This document shows positions 7,681-15,641 of a stretch of 31,574 bases of DNA, piece by piece (the stretch's first letter is position 1; every line of letters begins with the position of its first letter). Made by a program: the position numbers and the translations under genes. Source of the DNA: Extensimonas sp963708545. GTDB taxonomy: Bacteria; Pseudomonadota; Gammaproteobacteria; Burkholderiales; Burkholderiaceae_C. The notes beneath the pieces were generated by a model that saw only the letters and a list, made by a program, of their open reading frames with translations, ran no database searches and was not told the DNA's origin. The stretch lies in the NCBI GenBank assembly GCA_963708545.1, contig CAVPUD010000101.1, positions 1 to 31,574 of the forward strand, given 5' to 3'.

Positions 7681-8994
7681 TTAAAGAGCATCGCGCAGCC
7701 GATACCAGGCCATCGCGAGCACGAGCAAGGGCGTGCGCAGCCAGTCCCCGCCCGGAAACGGCCTATGCTGCAAACGTGCAAAAAGGTCGAAGCGCTGCGC
7801 CTGCTCGCGGATCGCCTCGGCCGCGAGCTGACCCGCGAGCCCCGTGAGCGCCAGCCCGTGCCCCGAAAAGCCTTGCAGATAAAGCACATCGGGCGCGAGC
7901 CGGCCGAAGTCGGGCGCACGGTTCATGGTGATGTCAACGAACCCGCCCCAGGCGTGCGTGACGCGCACGTCATGCAGCTGCGGAAACACGCGCAGCATGC
8001 TGCGGCGCATGGTCGCGGGCAGGTCGGGCGGTGACACCGTCGAGTAACTCACGCGCCCGCCGAACAGCAGCCTATCGTCGGCGGACAGGCGGTAGTAGTC
8101 GAGCACGAATTGGTTGTCGCTCACGCAGGCGCGGCTCGGGATCAGCGCGGCGGCGCGCTCGGTACCCAAAGGCTCGGTGGCGATGATGTAGGTGCCCACG
8201 GGCATGATGCGGCGCGCGAGCGCGGGCGCCACGCGCCCCAGGTGCACGTTGCCCGCAAGCAGCACGAAGCGCGCGCGTACTTCGCCCTGCGCGGTGCGCA
8301 CCCGCGCCCTGCTTCCGCCCGCCGCCGCGGCCGCCTGCACCTGTACGGCTTCGCTGCCCTCGAAAATCTGCGCCCCTGCCGCACGCGCCGCGCGCGCGAT
8401 GCCCAAGGTGTAATTGAGCGGATGCACGTGGCCGCTCACAGGGTCGAACACGCCTGCCACGTAGCGCTCGCTCTGGACTTGCGCGCGCGTCTGCGCCTCG
8501 TCCAGCCAGCGCAGGTGCGCGGCGTCGTAGTGCGTCTGCATGTGCTCGTACCACGCGCGCAAGGCGCGCGCCTTGGCGGGGCGCACGGCCAGCGTCAGCG
8601 CGCCGTCCGTCCAGTCGCAGGCGATGGAGTGCGCGCGGATGCGCGCGCGCATCAAGTCCAGCGCTTCGAGCGACATCGCCCAGGCCTGGCGCGCGGCCTC
8701 GCGCCCGAGCTGGCGCTCGAAAGGCTCCATCTCGCTCGCATAGCCCGCGAGTGCCTGCCCGCCGTTGCGCCCCGACGCGCCCCAGCCCACTTGCTGCGCT
8801 TCGAGCAGCACCGTCTGCATGCCGGCGCGCGCGAGCTCGAGCGCCGCGGACAGCCCCGCGAGCCCGCCGCCCACGATGCACACGTCGGCCTGCACCGTGC
8901 CCGCAAGCGCCCGGCCGCGCTCCCAAGGCTGCGCGCTGTCCTGGTAGTACGAGCGCGCGAGCAGGGCCTGTGCCTGCGGTTCGAGCCGCATCAT
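7681..8994 (-). CDS. puuB: FAD-dependent amine oxidoreductase, gamma-glutamylputrescine oxidase-like (PuuB)
   Basis: Predicted to oxidise gamma-glutamylputrescine to the aldehyde, the step after SpuB. An N-terminal dinucleotide-binding motif IVGGGLAGLS lies near residues 40-49, followed by VLLEAQQVGWGASGRNGGQ, the FAD-contact region of the DadA/PuuB family. The C-terminal part has HAWGGFVDITMNRAPDFG and FSGHGLALTGLAGQLAAEAI, closing the FAD site. At 437 residues it is close to E. coli PuuB (426). The ATG at 8994 overlaps the upstream ureohydrolase stop by ATGA, so the two are one operon. Substrate is inferred from context; related DAO-fold enzymes oxidise other amines. Confidence 0.85.
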   Translation of the reverse strand: MMRLEPQAQALLARSYYQDSAQPWERGRALAGTVQADVCIVGGGLAGLSAALELARAGMQTVLLEAQQVGWGASGRNGGQALAGYASEMEPFERQLGREAARQAWAMSLEALDLMRARIRAHSIACDWTDGALTLAVRPAKARALRAWYEHMQTHYDAAHLRWLDEAQTRAQVQSERYVAGVFDPVSGHVHPLNYTLGIARAARAAGAQIFEGSEAVQVQAAAAAGGSRARVRTAQGEVRARFVLLAGNVHLGRVAPALARRIMPVGTYIIATEPLGTERAAALIPSRACVSDNQFVLDYYRLSADDRLLFGGRVSYSTVSPPDLPATMRRSMLRVFPQLHDVRVTHAWGGFVDITMNRAPDFGRLAPDVLYLQGFSGHGLALTGLAGQLAAEAIREQAQRFDLFARLQHRPFPGGDWLRTPLLVLAMAWYRLRDAL

Positions 8995-9941
8995 GGCCGG
9001 CCCCCATGCGCTGGCATCGCCGCCAGCCGCGCGCACAGGTAAGTCCACACCAGCACCGCGGCAGCGTTGGCCGTGAGCTCGGCATGGTCGTAGGCCGGTG
9101 CCACCTCCACGCAGTCCATGCCCACGAAGGGCAGGTCGAGCGCGCACAAGCCTTCGAGCAGCGTCAGCGCCTGGCTCGTGCTGAGGCCGCCGGGCTCGGG
9201 CGTGCCCGTGCCGGGCGCAAAGGCCGGGTCCAGGCAATCGATGTCGAAGCTCAGGTACACCGGGGCGCCGCTTGCGCGCAGGCGCGCGGCGATCTCGGCG
9301 ATGAGCGGATCGAGCGCCGCGCCGTCGCGCCCACGCAGCTCGCGCGCCGTGCAGATGCGCCCGCCACGCTGCGCCACGTACTCGCGCGCCGCGCGCTGCG
9401 CCGCCGAGCGGATGCCGATCTGCACGAAGGCGCTGGGCACGACCAACCCCTCCTCCATGGCCTCGTAAACCCAGGTGCCGTGGCCCGAAGGCTCGCCGAA
9501 ATGGTCGCTCCAGGCGTCGCAATGCGCGTCGAAGTGCAGCACCGCGAGCGGCCCGTGCACGGCGCGCGCGGCGCGCAGCAGCGAGAGCGTGATCGAGTGG
9601 TCGCCGCCCAGCCACACCATGTGCTGCGCGCGCAGCAGGGCCTCGGCTCGTGGCTCGAGCGCCGCGCGTAGCGCCGCCAGGCTGGTGTTGGGCAGCGCCA
9701 AGTTGCCGTGATCGACGATCTGCCCGGCCGGCGAAAGATCGAACAGCGGGTGCGTGGCGTCGCACAGCATCAGGCTGGCCTGGCGGATCGCCGCAGGGCC
9801 GAAGCGCGCGCCGGGGCGGTAGGTCACGGCGCCGTCCCAGGCGATGCCCGCTATGCCAAAAGGAGCTGCTTGCCCAGGTGGGACGTGCGCTGAGGCCAAA
9901 AAAGATGCTTGATCCAAAAAAGCGAAGCCGTGCTGGGTCAT
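8991..9941 (-). CDS. speB: Agmatinase-type ureohydrolase (arginase/agmatinase family)
   Basis: Manganese ureohydrolase predicted to cut agmatine into putrescine and urea, feeding the putrescine pathway next door. All metal ligands are visible: GGDHS near residues 112-116, HFDAHCD near 136-142, and SFDIDCLDPAFAPGTGTPEPGG starting near 231. The HG pair of SGHGT near 153-154 fits agmatinases. Cysteine at 141 takes the place of the threonine or alanine often found in DAHTD/DAHAD, which is a mild variation. The ATG at 9941 gives 316 residues, the usual size, but has no Shine-Dalgarno sequence. Guanidinobutyrase or another guanidino acid hydrolase is an alternative that sequence reading cannot exclude. 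Confidence 0.85.
   Translation of the reverse strand: MTQHGFAFLDQASFLASAHVPPGQAAPFGIAGIAWDGAVTYRPGARFGPAAIRQASLMLCDATHPLFDLSPAGQIVDHGNLALPNTSLAALRAALEPRAEALLRAQHMVWLGGDHSITLSLLRAARAVHGPLAVLHFDAHCDAWSDHFGEPSGHGTWVYEAMEEGLVVPSAFVQIGIRSAAQRAAREYVAQRGGRICTARELRGRDGAALDPLIAEIAARLRASGAPVYLSFDIDCLDPAFAPGTGTPEPGGLSTSQALTLLEGLCALDLPFVGMDCVEVAPAYDHAELTANAAAVLVWTYLCARLAAMPAHGGRP
9862..9904 (+). repeat. Dispersed repeat family, copy inside speB 5' end
   Basis: Reads AGCTGCTTGCCCAGGT at one end and GCGCTGAGGCCAAAAA at the other on plus. It aligns closely with the uvrD copy (AGCTGCTTACGCAGGT ... GCGCTAGAGGCCAATT, minus strand). It encodes the poorly conserved segment FLASAHVPPGQAAPFG near residues 14-29 of the ureohydrolase, in frame. 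Confidence 0.55.
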
Positions 9942-10137
9942 GGCAAGGAGTGAAGTGAAAAGCAATGGCGGATGCCGCCGGGTGCAGTGCAGCATAAAGG
10001 CACTGGCGCGCGCGCCATGGTGCCAATTCTCCCCTGCCGGGCAAAACCACTTGCGCGCTCGCGCCGAACGCGCCCGGCGCATGGCATGCTTGGCTTGCGC
10101 AACGCCCGCATTCTTCATTCTCCGCTGAACTGCTGCC
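9942..10137. promoter_or_regulatory. Divergent intergenic region between speB and the class III aminotransferase gene
   Basis: The 196 bp must contain promoters for both divergent units. A minus-strand TATGCT (plus AGCATA around 9991-9996) could be the -10 box of speB-puuB, about 45 nt upstream of the start. No good -35 box was recognised. Nothing else is seen in this stretch. Confidence 0.3.
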
Positions 10138-11688
10138 ATGCCCACCTCTGCCCCTGACACCCCTTGCGCCGACTTTTCCAGCGCCCAGATTGCGCGCTTT
10201 TTCGAGGCCGAATCGCAACGCTTTCGCGCCACGCACCCGCGCTGTGCGGCGCTACATGCGCAAGCGCAGCGGCATTTTCTGTTCGGCGTGCCCATGCACT
10301 GGATGGCCGACACGCCTGCGCCGTTTCCGCTCTTCGTCGATGCCGCGCAGGGCGCGCGCCTGGTCGATGCCGACGGGCACGAAATCATCGACTTCTGCCT
10401 GGGCGACACGGGCGCGATGTTCGGCCACAGCCCCGCACCCATCGCACGCACGCTGGCCGAGTTCGGCGCGCAGGGCGCCACCACCATGCTGCCCTCGGCG
10501 GTCGCGCTCGAGGTCGCGGCGCTGCTCGAAGCGCGCTTTGGCCTGCCGATGTGGCAATTCACCGCGACGGCGAGCGACGCGAACCGCTTTTTGCTGCGCT
10601 GGGCGCGCGCGATCACGGGCCGGCCGCGCATCCTTGTGTTCCACGGCTGCTACCACGGCACCGTCGATGACACCTTCGTCGATCTCGTCGAGGGCGGCAG
10701 CATGCGCATGCGCGCGAGCCTGCTGGGCCAGGTGCACGATCTGACGCCCACCACGCGCGTGGTCGAGTTCAACGACAGCGCCGCGCTCGAAGCCGCGCTC
10801 GCCCCCGGTGACGTGGCCTGCGTGCTCACCGAGCCCGTGCTCACCAACGTCGGCATGGTGCTGCCCGAGCCCGGCTTTTTGCAGACGCTGCGCACACTCA
10901 CGCGCCAGCATGGCACGCTGCTCGCCTTCGATGAGACACACACCCTCTCCTGCGGGCCCGGCGGCTATACGCGCGCCTACGGGCTAGGAGCCTGTCGGAC
11001 TTTGGGCGTCGATAGCGGGAATGTGCCCCAGCGAGGCCAGTTTTTGCCGGATTCGCCGCCCCATGGTGGCGCCATGGGGCAAGAAGCCGGTAAAGAATGG
11101 GCCGCTGCGGCGCATTCGCAGCCGACGATTCCAAAGTCCGACAGGCTCCCATATCCCGACATGCTCGTGCTCGGCAAACCGATAGCCGGCGGCACGCCGG
11201 GCGCCGCGTATGGCTTCAGCGCCGAAGTCGGCGCGCGCATGCAAGCCGTCAAAGCCGCCGCCGCGCCCGGCCACTCGGGCATAGGCACGACGCTGTCCGC
11301 GGGCCTGCTGACGCTGCGCCTGATGCGCACCATGCTCGCCGAGGTCATGGACGAGCCCGCCTACGCGCGCATGTTCGCCACCGCCACGCGCGTGGCCGAG
11401 GGGCTGCGGGCCCAGATCGCCGCGCGTGCACTACCCTGGAGCGTCACGCGCATAGGCGCGCGCTGCGAAGTGCAGTTCCGCCCCACGCCACCGCGCAACG
11501 GCAGCGAAGCCCGCGCCGCCTTCCGGGACGACCTCGAAGCCGCCTTGCAGCTCGCCCTGCTCAACCGGGGCGTGCTGCTCACGCCCTTTCACAACATGGT
11601 CCTCGCCTGCCCGGCGCACACCGCGCAGGACGCCGACACGCTGGTCGCGGCGTTTGCAGATGCGTTGGATGGGCTGGCGGGGGCTTGA
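10138..11688 (+). CDS. Class III aminotransferase (glutamate-1-semialdehyde aminomutase-like) interrupted in frame by a miniature element
   Basis: PLP-dependent enzyme read as a single open frame of 516 residues. Family features are ARLVDADGHEIIDFCLGD near 73-90, CYHGTVDDTF, the catalytic aspartate in AFDETHTL near 265, and the lysine in LVLGKPIAGG near 347. Between TRAYGL (ends near 283) and PDMLVLGK lies a foreign stretch of about 55 residues encoded by the palindromic element at 10987-11149. Relatives usually have only one or two residues between these points. The insertion keeps the frame and has no stop codon, but it sits about eight residues before the PLP lysine, so activity is doubtful. 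The gene is divergent from speB-puuB and likely belongs to the same amine pathway; the exact substrate is unknown. Confidence 0.8.
   Translation: MPTSAPDTPCADFSSAQIARFFEAESQRFRATHPRCAALHAQAQRHFLFGVPMHWMADTPAPFPLFVDAAQGARLVDADGHEIIDFCLGDTGAMFGHSPAPIARTLAEFGAQGATTMLPSAVALEVAALLEARFGLPMWQFTATASDANRFLLRWARAITGRPRILVFHGCYHGTVDDTFVDLVEGGSMRMRASLLGQVHDLTPTTRVVEFNDSAALEAALAPGDVACVLTEPVLTNVGMVLPEPGFLQTLRTLTRQHGTLLAFDETHTLSCGPGGYTRAYGLGACRTLGVDSGNVPQRGQFLPDSPPHGGAMGQEAGKEWAAAAHSQPTIPKSDRLPYPDMLVLGKPIAGGTPGAAYGFSAEVGARMQAVKAAAAPGHSGIGTTLSAGLLTLRLMRTMLAEVMDEPAYARMFATATRVAEGLRAQIAARALPWSVTRIGARCEVQFRPTPPRNGSEARAAFRDDLEAALQLALLNRGVLLTPFHNMVLACPAHTAQDADTLVAAFADALDGLAGA
10987..11149. mobile_element. Palindromic miniature inverted-repeat element (MITE-like) inside the aminotransferase gene
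   Basis: The ends are perfect 19-bp inverted repeats: GGAGCCTGTCGGACTTTGG at 10987-11005 and its complement at 11131-11149. The centre is another perfect palindrome, CCCCATGG at 11059-11066 and CCATGGGG at 11072-11079, with a 5-nt loop. Most of the arms between also pair imperfectly, so the whole 163 bp could fold as one long hairpin. It has no gene of its own. Relative to the expected protein, the net insertion is about 165 bp, a multiple of three. Target duplication is unclear: TA occurs at 10985-10986 and 11152-11153, but the spacing to the ends differs. Confidence 0.85.
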
Positions 11689-11725
11689 GACGGAGCGCGG
11701 GTTTCAGTGTCTGCAGTGGGCGTAG

Positions 11726-11910
11726 GTTCAACCCAGGTTGTCCATTAGGCGGCGCTACGCACCTGCGCGGGCGCTGGCGGACGGTCTGCCGGTCATTTTG
11801 GCCGCTGCCTCGGCGTCCATGGCACCGGCCATGGACTTCTCACCCGCGACCAAACTGCCGCGCCAGTCGCCTCGCCATCATCCCGCGTCCCAATGAACAA
11901 TCTGGGTTCA
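11726..11910. mobile_element. Second miniature element candidate with 24-bp imperfect terminal inverted repeats
   Basis: GTTCAACCCAGGTTGTCCAT starts the left end at 11726, and the right end read on minus gives TTGAACCCAGATTGTTCATT. They match at about 19 of 24 positions. The roughly 185 bp lie between the aminotransferase gene and the NYN gene and hold no convincing open frame. The right 46 bp recur at 7545-7590. The right end overlaps the last codon and TGA stop of the NYN gene, so the element appears to have landed at, or supplies, that stop. Confidence 0.6.
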
Positions 11911-12720
11911 ATTGCGCTCAAGGCTCAAATTTTCAGCGGCAGCATTTTTGGGGTCGGCCAGCCGCACCGACCAATGTCCGCCGGGCTCCTGTTGGGGGAC
12001 AAGCAGGTCGTAGGTTTTCACCATGTTGAGCAAGCCCGAATGGCCGTACACCTGGGGTGAGAACGACGGGTCTGCCCGCTTGAGGTATGAGCCTAGCTGG
12101 CTGACGCCCACTTTTCCGTCCGGGGTCTCCGCAGCCAGCAGTGACACCGCCTCCACCAGAAAACGCGGGCGCCTCTTGGCAAAGGGCGTGAAAACTTCGG
12201 TCTTGGTGGGGTCATGCTTCTGCAACTTACCGTCCACCAGCGCCGCATCCGCAAGTTGTTCAACAGCCGGTTTGGCCCACTCAAAAAACTGATCGCTGGC
12301 GTTGCGCAGCGCGTCGGGTGTTTTAGCCTCGCCAACGATGTAAACCGTGGCTCCACGCTCGCGCAGTTTGCGGCACAGGTATGCGAAGTCTGAGTCGCTG
12401 GTCACCACGCAGAAGGTGTTTGCCCGGCCGTCAAACATCGCCTCCAGCGCATCCAGCGCCAATGCAATGTCGGCGGTGTTTTTGCCTGATGCGTACTGGT
12501 ACTGCAAACAGGGGGTGAAGGCCAGCCTTACCAGGGCTTCCTGCCACTTGTTGGCCAGCGTGCCGTGGTTGCCATAGCCACGCCGAAGCACCACACGGCC
12601 AAACTGGACCACGACGCGCAGCGCGTACTCCAGAATTTCGGGGGTGGTGTTATCGCAGTCCACCAAGACCGCAACACGAGTATCCGTGATGATGGAACTC
12701 AAGTTCACACCCTTCTCCAC
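11908..12720 (-). CDS. NYN (PIN-like) nuclease domain protein with C-terminal OST-HTH/LOTUS domain
   Basis: Predicted RNA-acting protein of up to 270 residues. The N-terminal NYN domain shows the acidic residues of the PIN-like fold: VLVDCDNT with D21 and D23, GKNTADIALALDAL with D84 and D90, and VTSDSDF with D109 and D111. The C-terminal part, LLAAETPDGKVGVSQLGSYL through GHWSVRL (about 195-254), fits the OST-HTH/LOTUS RNA-binding module. Target RNA is unknown. The start is uncertain: GTG at 12720 abuts the polA stop directly, while TTG at 12702 has GGAGAAGG at a better distance. Third positions look less GC-rich than in polA, and a miniature element touches its 3' end, so horizontal acquisition is possible. 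Confidence 0.82.
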   Translation of the reverse strand: MEKGVNLSSIITDTRVAVLVDCDNTTPEILEYALRVVVQFGRVVLRRGYGNHGTLANKWQEALVRLAFTPCLQYQYASGKNTADIALALDALEAMFDGRANTFCVVTSDSDFAYLCRKLRERGATVYIVGEAKTPDALRNASDQFFEWAKPAVEQLADAALVDGKLQKHDPTKTEVFTPFAKRRPRFLVEAVSLLAAETPDGKVGVSQLGSYLKRADPSFSPQVYGHSGLLNMVKTYDLLVPQQEPGGHWSVRLADPKNAAAENLSLERN

Positions 12721-15540
12721 TCAATGCGCCCGCTCCCAGTTCGGCCCCACGCCGACTTCGGCGAGCAGCGGCACGCGCAAGTCGGCCACGCTGGCCATGA
12801 GGCGCGGGACTTCGTGGCGTACCCAGGCTTCCTCAGCGGCAGGCAATTCGAACACCAGTTCATCGTGCACCTGCAGGATCATCTTGACGGCGGGCTTTTC
12901 GGCGTCCAGCGTTTTTTGCACCGCCACCATGGCCATCTTGATCAGGTCGGCCGCCGTGCCCTGCATGGGCGCGTTGATCGCGGCGCGCTCGGCAGCGGCG
13001 CGGCGTGGGCCGTTGGGTGAGTTGATTTCGGGCAGATACAGGCGCCGGCCGAACACGGTTTCGACGTAGCCGCGCTGCTTGGCCAGCGCCTTGGTGCTTT
13101 CCATGTAGCGCTTGACGCCGGGGTAGCGCTGAAAGTAGCGGTCTATGTACGCGGCGGCGGCCTTGGGCTCTATGCCCAGGTTCTTGGCCAGGCCGTAGCT
13201 GCTCATGCCGTAGATCAGGCCGAAGTTGATGACCTTGGCGTAGCGCCGCTGCTCGCTCGTGACCTGGTGCACCGAGACGCCGAACACCTCGGCAGCCGTG
13301 GCCCGGTGCACGTCCAGCCCTTGCTGGAAGGCGTGCAGCAGCGCGTGGTCGCCGCTCAGGTGCGCCATGATGCGCAGCTCGATCTGGCTGTAGTCGGCAC
13401 TCGCGATCAGGCAGCCCGGCGGCGCGATGAAGGCTTCACGGATGCGCCGGCCCTCGGGCGTGCGCACGGGAATGTTTTGCAGGTTCGGCTCGTTGCTCGA
13501 CAGCCGCCCCGTCACGGCCACGGCCTGCGCGTAGTGCGTGTGCACGCGGCCCGTACGCGCATCGACCATCTGCGGCAGCTTGTCGGTGTAGGTGCTCTTG
13601 AGCTTGCTCAGGCCGCGGTGTTCGAGCAGCTTGGCGGGCAGCGGGTAGTCTTCTGCGAGCTTTTCCAGCACCTCCTCGTCGGTGCTGCGCGCGCCCGAGG
13701 CGGTTTTTTTGACCACGGGCATGCCCAGCTTGTCGAAAAAAATCTCCGCGAGCTGCTTGGGGCTGCCCAGGTTGAACGGCTGGCCCGCGAGCGCGTAGGC
13801 CTCGGCCTCTATTTCCATGATGCGCTGACCCAGCTCGCGGCTTTGCGCGGCAAGCACCGCCGTGTCGATCAGCACGCCATTGCGTTCCATGCGAAAGAGC
13901 ACCTCGCTGCAGGCGATCTCGAGCGCGTAGATGCTCCCCAGCGGCGCACTTGCCTCGAGCAGCGGCCACAGCACCTCGTGCACGCCCAGGCACTCATCGG
14001 CGTCCTCGCAGGCGTATTCGGCGGCGCGCTCGACCGCGACCTGCGCGAACGGAATCTGGTGCGCGCCCTTGCCGCACAGGTCTTCGTAGTTGATGCCCGC
14101 ACGCCCGAGGTGGCGCTCGGCCAGGCTGCGCAGGTTGTGCGGCTTGTGCACTTCGAGCACGTAGCTTTGCAGCATGGTGTCGTGCGCATAGCCGTGCACC
14201 TGCAGGCCGTGGTTTGCGAACACGTGCCGGTCGTACTTGACGTGCTGGCCGAGCTTGGGCCGCGCCGCGTCCTCGAGCCAGGGCTTGAGGCGCGCAAGCA
14301 CTTCGTCCAGCGGCAGCTGCGCGGGCGCGTCGGGCCCGTCGTGGCGCAGCGGGATGTACGCGGCCTCGCCGCCGCGCACCGCCAAGGAGATGCCCACGAT
14401 CTGCGCGCGCATCTCGTCGAGCGAGGTGGTTTCGGTATCCAGCGCGACGAGTTCGGCCCCCTGCACCGCGGCAAGCCAGCGCTCAAAGTCGGGCCAGGTG
14501 AGGACGATCTCGTAATGCCGCGGGGACGTTAAAGGCGCGGAAGGCGCGCCAGAAGAAGCCACACCCTCGGCCACGGGCGGGTCGCTTTGCGCCAGCGCAG
14601 CCGCGTCCACGCCCTGCCCTGCCGGGGCAGCGCTCGCCGCCGGCGCCAGCGCGCGCGCGAGCGTCTTGAAGCCGTATTTCTCATAAAACGGGCGCAAAGC
14701 CTCGGTGTCTGGAGCGCTGGTAGCTATCGAATCCAAAGCAGGGAAACCGGGGATGCGGGCGCTCAGGTCGCAATCCGTCTTGATGCGCAGCAGCTCACGC
14801 GCCTGCGGCAGCCACGTGAGGCTCGCGCGCAGGTTATCGCCCACCACGCCTTTGATCTCGTGCGCGTGCGCAATCAACGCGTCGAGCGAGCCGTATTGCT
14901 GCAGCCATTTGGCGGCAGTCTTGGGGCCGACCTTGGGCACGCCGGGCACGTTGTCCACGGCGTCCCCCACCAGCGCCTGGAAATCCAGCATCAAGGACGG
15001 CGGCACGCCGAACTCGGCGATCACGCCAGCCACGTCGCGCTTTTTGCCGCTCATGGTGTCGATGATGGTCACATGCCCATCGACGAGCTGCGCCAGGTCC
15101 TTGTCGCCGCTCGAGATGAGCACGTCCACGCCTTGCGCCGCCGCAGCGCGTGCAAGCGTGCCGATCACGTCGTCGGCCTCGACGCCCGGAATCACGAGCA
15201 CCTTCCAGCCGAGCAGGCGTGCGACCTCGTGGATGGGCTCGACCTGCGCGCGCAGGTCGTCGGGCATGGGCGGGCGGTGCGCCTTGTAGTCGGCGTAGAG
15301 CGCTTCGCGGAAGGTCGGGCCGCTGGTGTCGAACACGCAGGCCGCGTAATCGGCGGGTACTTCCTTGCGCAGGGCCTGCAGCATGTTGACCATGCCGCGT
15401 ATCGCGCCCGTCGCAGCGCTGTGCGGATCGCCAGGCACGGCGCGCAGGTCGGGCATGGCGTGGTAGGCGCGGTACAGATAGCTGGAGCCATCGACCAGCA
15501 CCAGGATTTTTTTGTTGCTCGTGTTCATGGTGTCACTCAT
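12721..15540 (-). CDS. polA: DNA polymerase I
   Basis: Repair and Okazaki-fragment polymerase of about 939 residues with all three domains. The N-terminal 5'-3' exonuclease starts ILVLVDGSSYLYRAYHA and contains VEADDVIGTLAR and SSGDKDLAQLV. The proofreading domain keeps its DxE acidic pair, ALDTETTSLD with D368 and E370, and later YACEDADE, so 3'-5' exonuclease activity is likely retained. Polymerase motifs A (SADYSQIELRIMAHLSGD), B (RRYAKVINFGLIYGMSSYG) and C (QVHDELVFE) are intact. The ATG at 15540 or 15528 is the likely start; neither has a strong ribosome site. A linker near residues 263-275 overlaps a copy of the dispersed repeat. It diverges from the DUF2782-like gene. Confidence 0.96.
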   Translation of the reverse strand: MSDTMNTSNKKILVLVDGSSYLYRAYHAMPDLRAVPGDPHSAATGAIRGMVNMLQALRKEVPADYAACVFDTSGPTFREALYADYKAHRPPMPDDLRAQVEPIHEVARLLGWKVLVIPGVEADDVIGTLARAAAAQGVDVLISSGDKDLAQLVDGHVTIIDTMSGKKRDVAGVIAEFGVPPSLMLDFQALVGDAVDNVPGVPKVGPKTAAKWLQQYGSLDALIAHAHEIKGVVGDNLRASLTWLPQARELLRIKTDCDLSARIPGFPALDSIATSAPDTEALRPFYEKYGFKTLARALAPAASAAPAGQGVDAAALAQSDPPVAEGVASSGAPSAPLTSPRHYEIVLTWPDFERWLAAVQGAELVALDTETTSLDEMRAQIVGISLAVRGGEAAYIPLRHDGPDAPAQLPLDEVLARLKPWLEDAARPKLGQHVKYDRHVFANHGLQVHGYAHDTMLQSYVLEVHKPHNLRSLAERHLGRAGINYEDLCGKGAHQIPFAQVAVERAAEYACEDADECLGVHEVLWPLLEASAPLGSIYALEIACSEVLFRMERNGVLIDTAVLAAQSRELGQRIMEIEAEAYALAGQPFNLGSPKQLAEIFFDKLGMPVVKKTASGARSTDEEVLEKLAEDYPLPAKLLEHRGLSKLKSTYTDKLPQMVDARTGRVHTHYAQAVAVTGRLSSNEPNLQNIPVRTPEGRRIREAFIAPPGCLIASADYSQIELRIMAHLSGDHALLHAFQQGLDVHRATAAEVFGVSVHQVTSEQRRYAKVINFGLIYGMSSYGLAKNLGIEPKAAAAYIDRYFQRYPGVKRYMESTKALAKQRGYVETVFGRRLYLPEINSPNGPRRAAAERAAINAPMQGTAADLIKMAMVAVQKTLDAEKPAVKMILQVHDELVFELPAAEEAWVRHEVPRLMASVADLRVPLLAEVGVGPNWERAH
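14711..14740 (+). repeat. Dispersed repeat family, partial copy inside polA
   Basis: AGCGCTGGTAGCTATCGAA at 14713-14731 resembles the GCGCCAGCAGCTATCAAA half of the dsbD copy. It encodes FPALDSIATSAPDTEA, a variable linker before the proofreading domain, in frame. Confidence 0.45.
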
Positions 15541-15625
15541 CGCGGCGATTGTGCCCGGTGCGTGTGCGGCAAGGGCCGCGCCCGCGTGCCAGCAGCAAAA
15601 TCCGTCCGGGCGCGATGGCACACTC

Positions 15626-15631
15626 TACAAT
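15626..15631 (+). promoter_or_regulatory. Candidate -10 box for the DUF2782-like gene
   Basis: TACAAT lies 10 nt before the ATG at 15642, implying a very short or absent leader. No clear -35 box is seen 16-18 bp upstream, so support comes only from the hexamer and position. Confidence 0.35.
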
Positions 15632-15641
15632 CTTGTGCATC

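Noticed and set aside
9942..10631. Long N-terminal extension of the ureohydrolase up to 10631
   Set aside because: The extension is antisense to the aminotransferase gene and unlike any ureohydrolase; the family starts near MTQHG at 9941.
10985..11153. TA target duplication around the miniature element in the aminotransferase gene
   Set aside because: TA abuts the left end but is separated by two bases from the right end, and a TA duplication would not explain the preserved frame, so it cannot be claimed.
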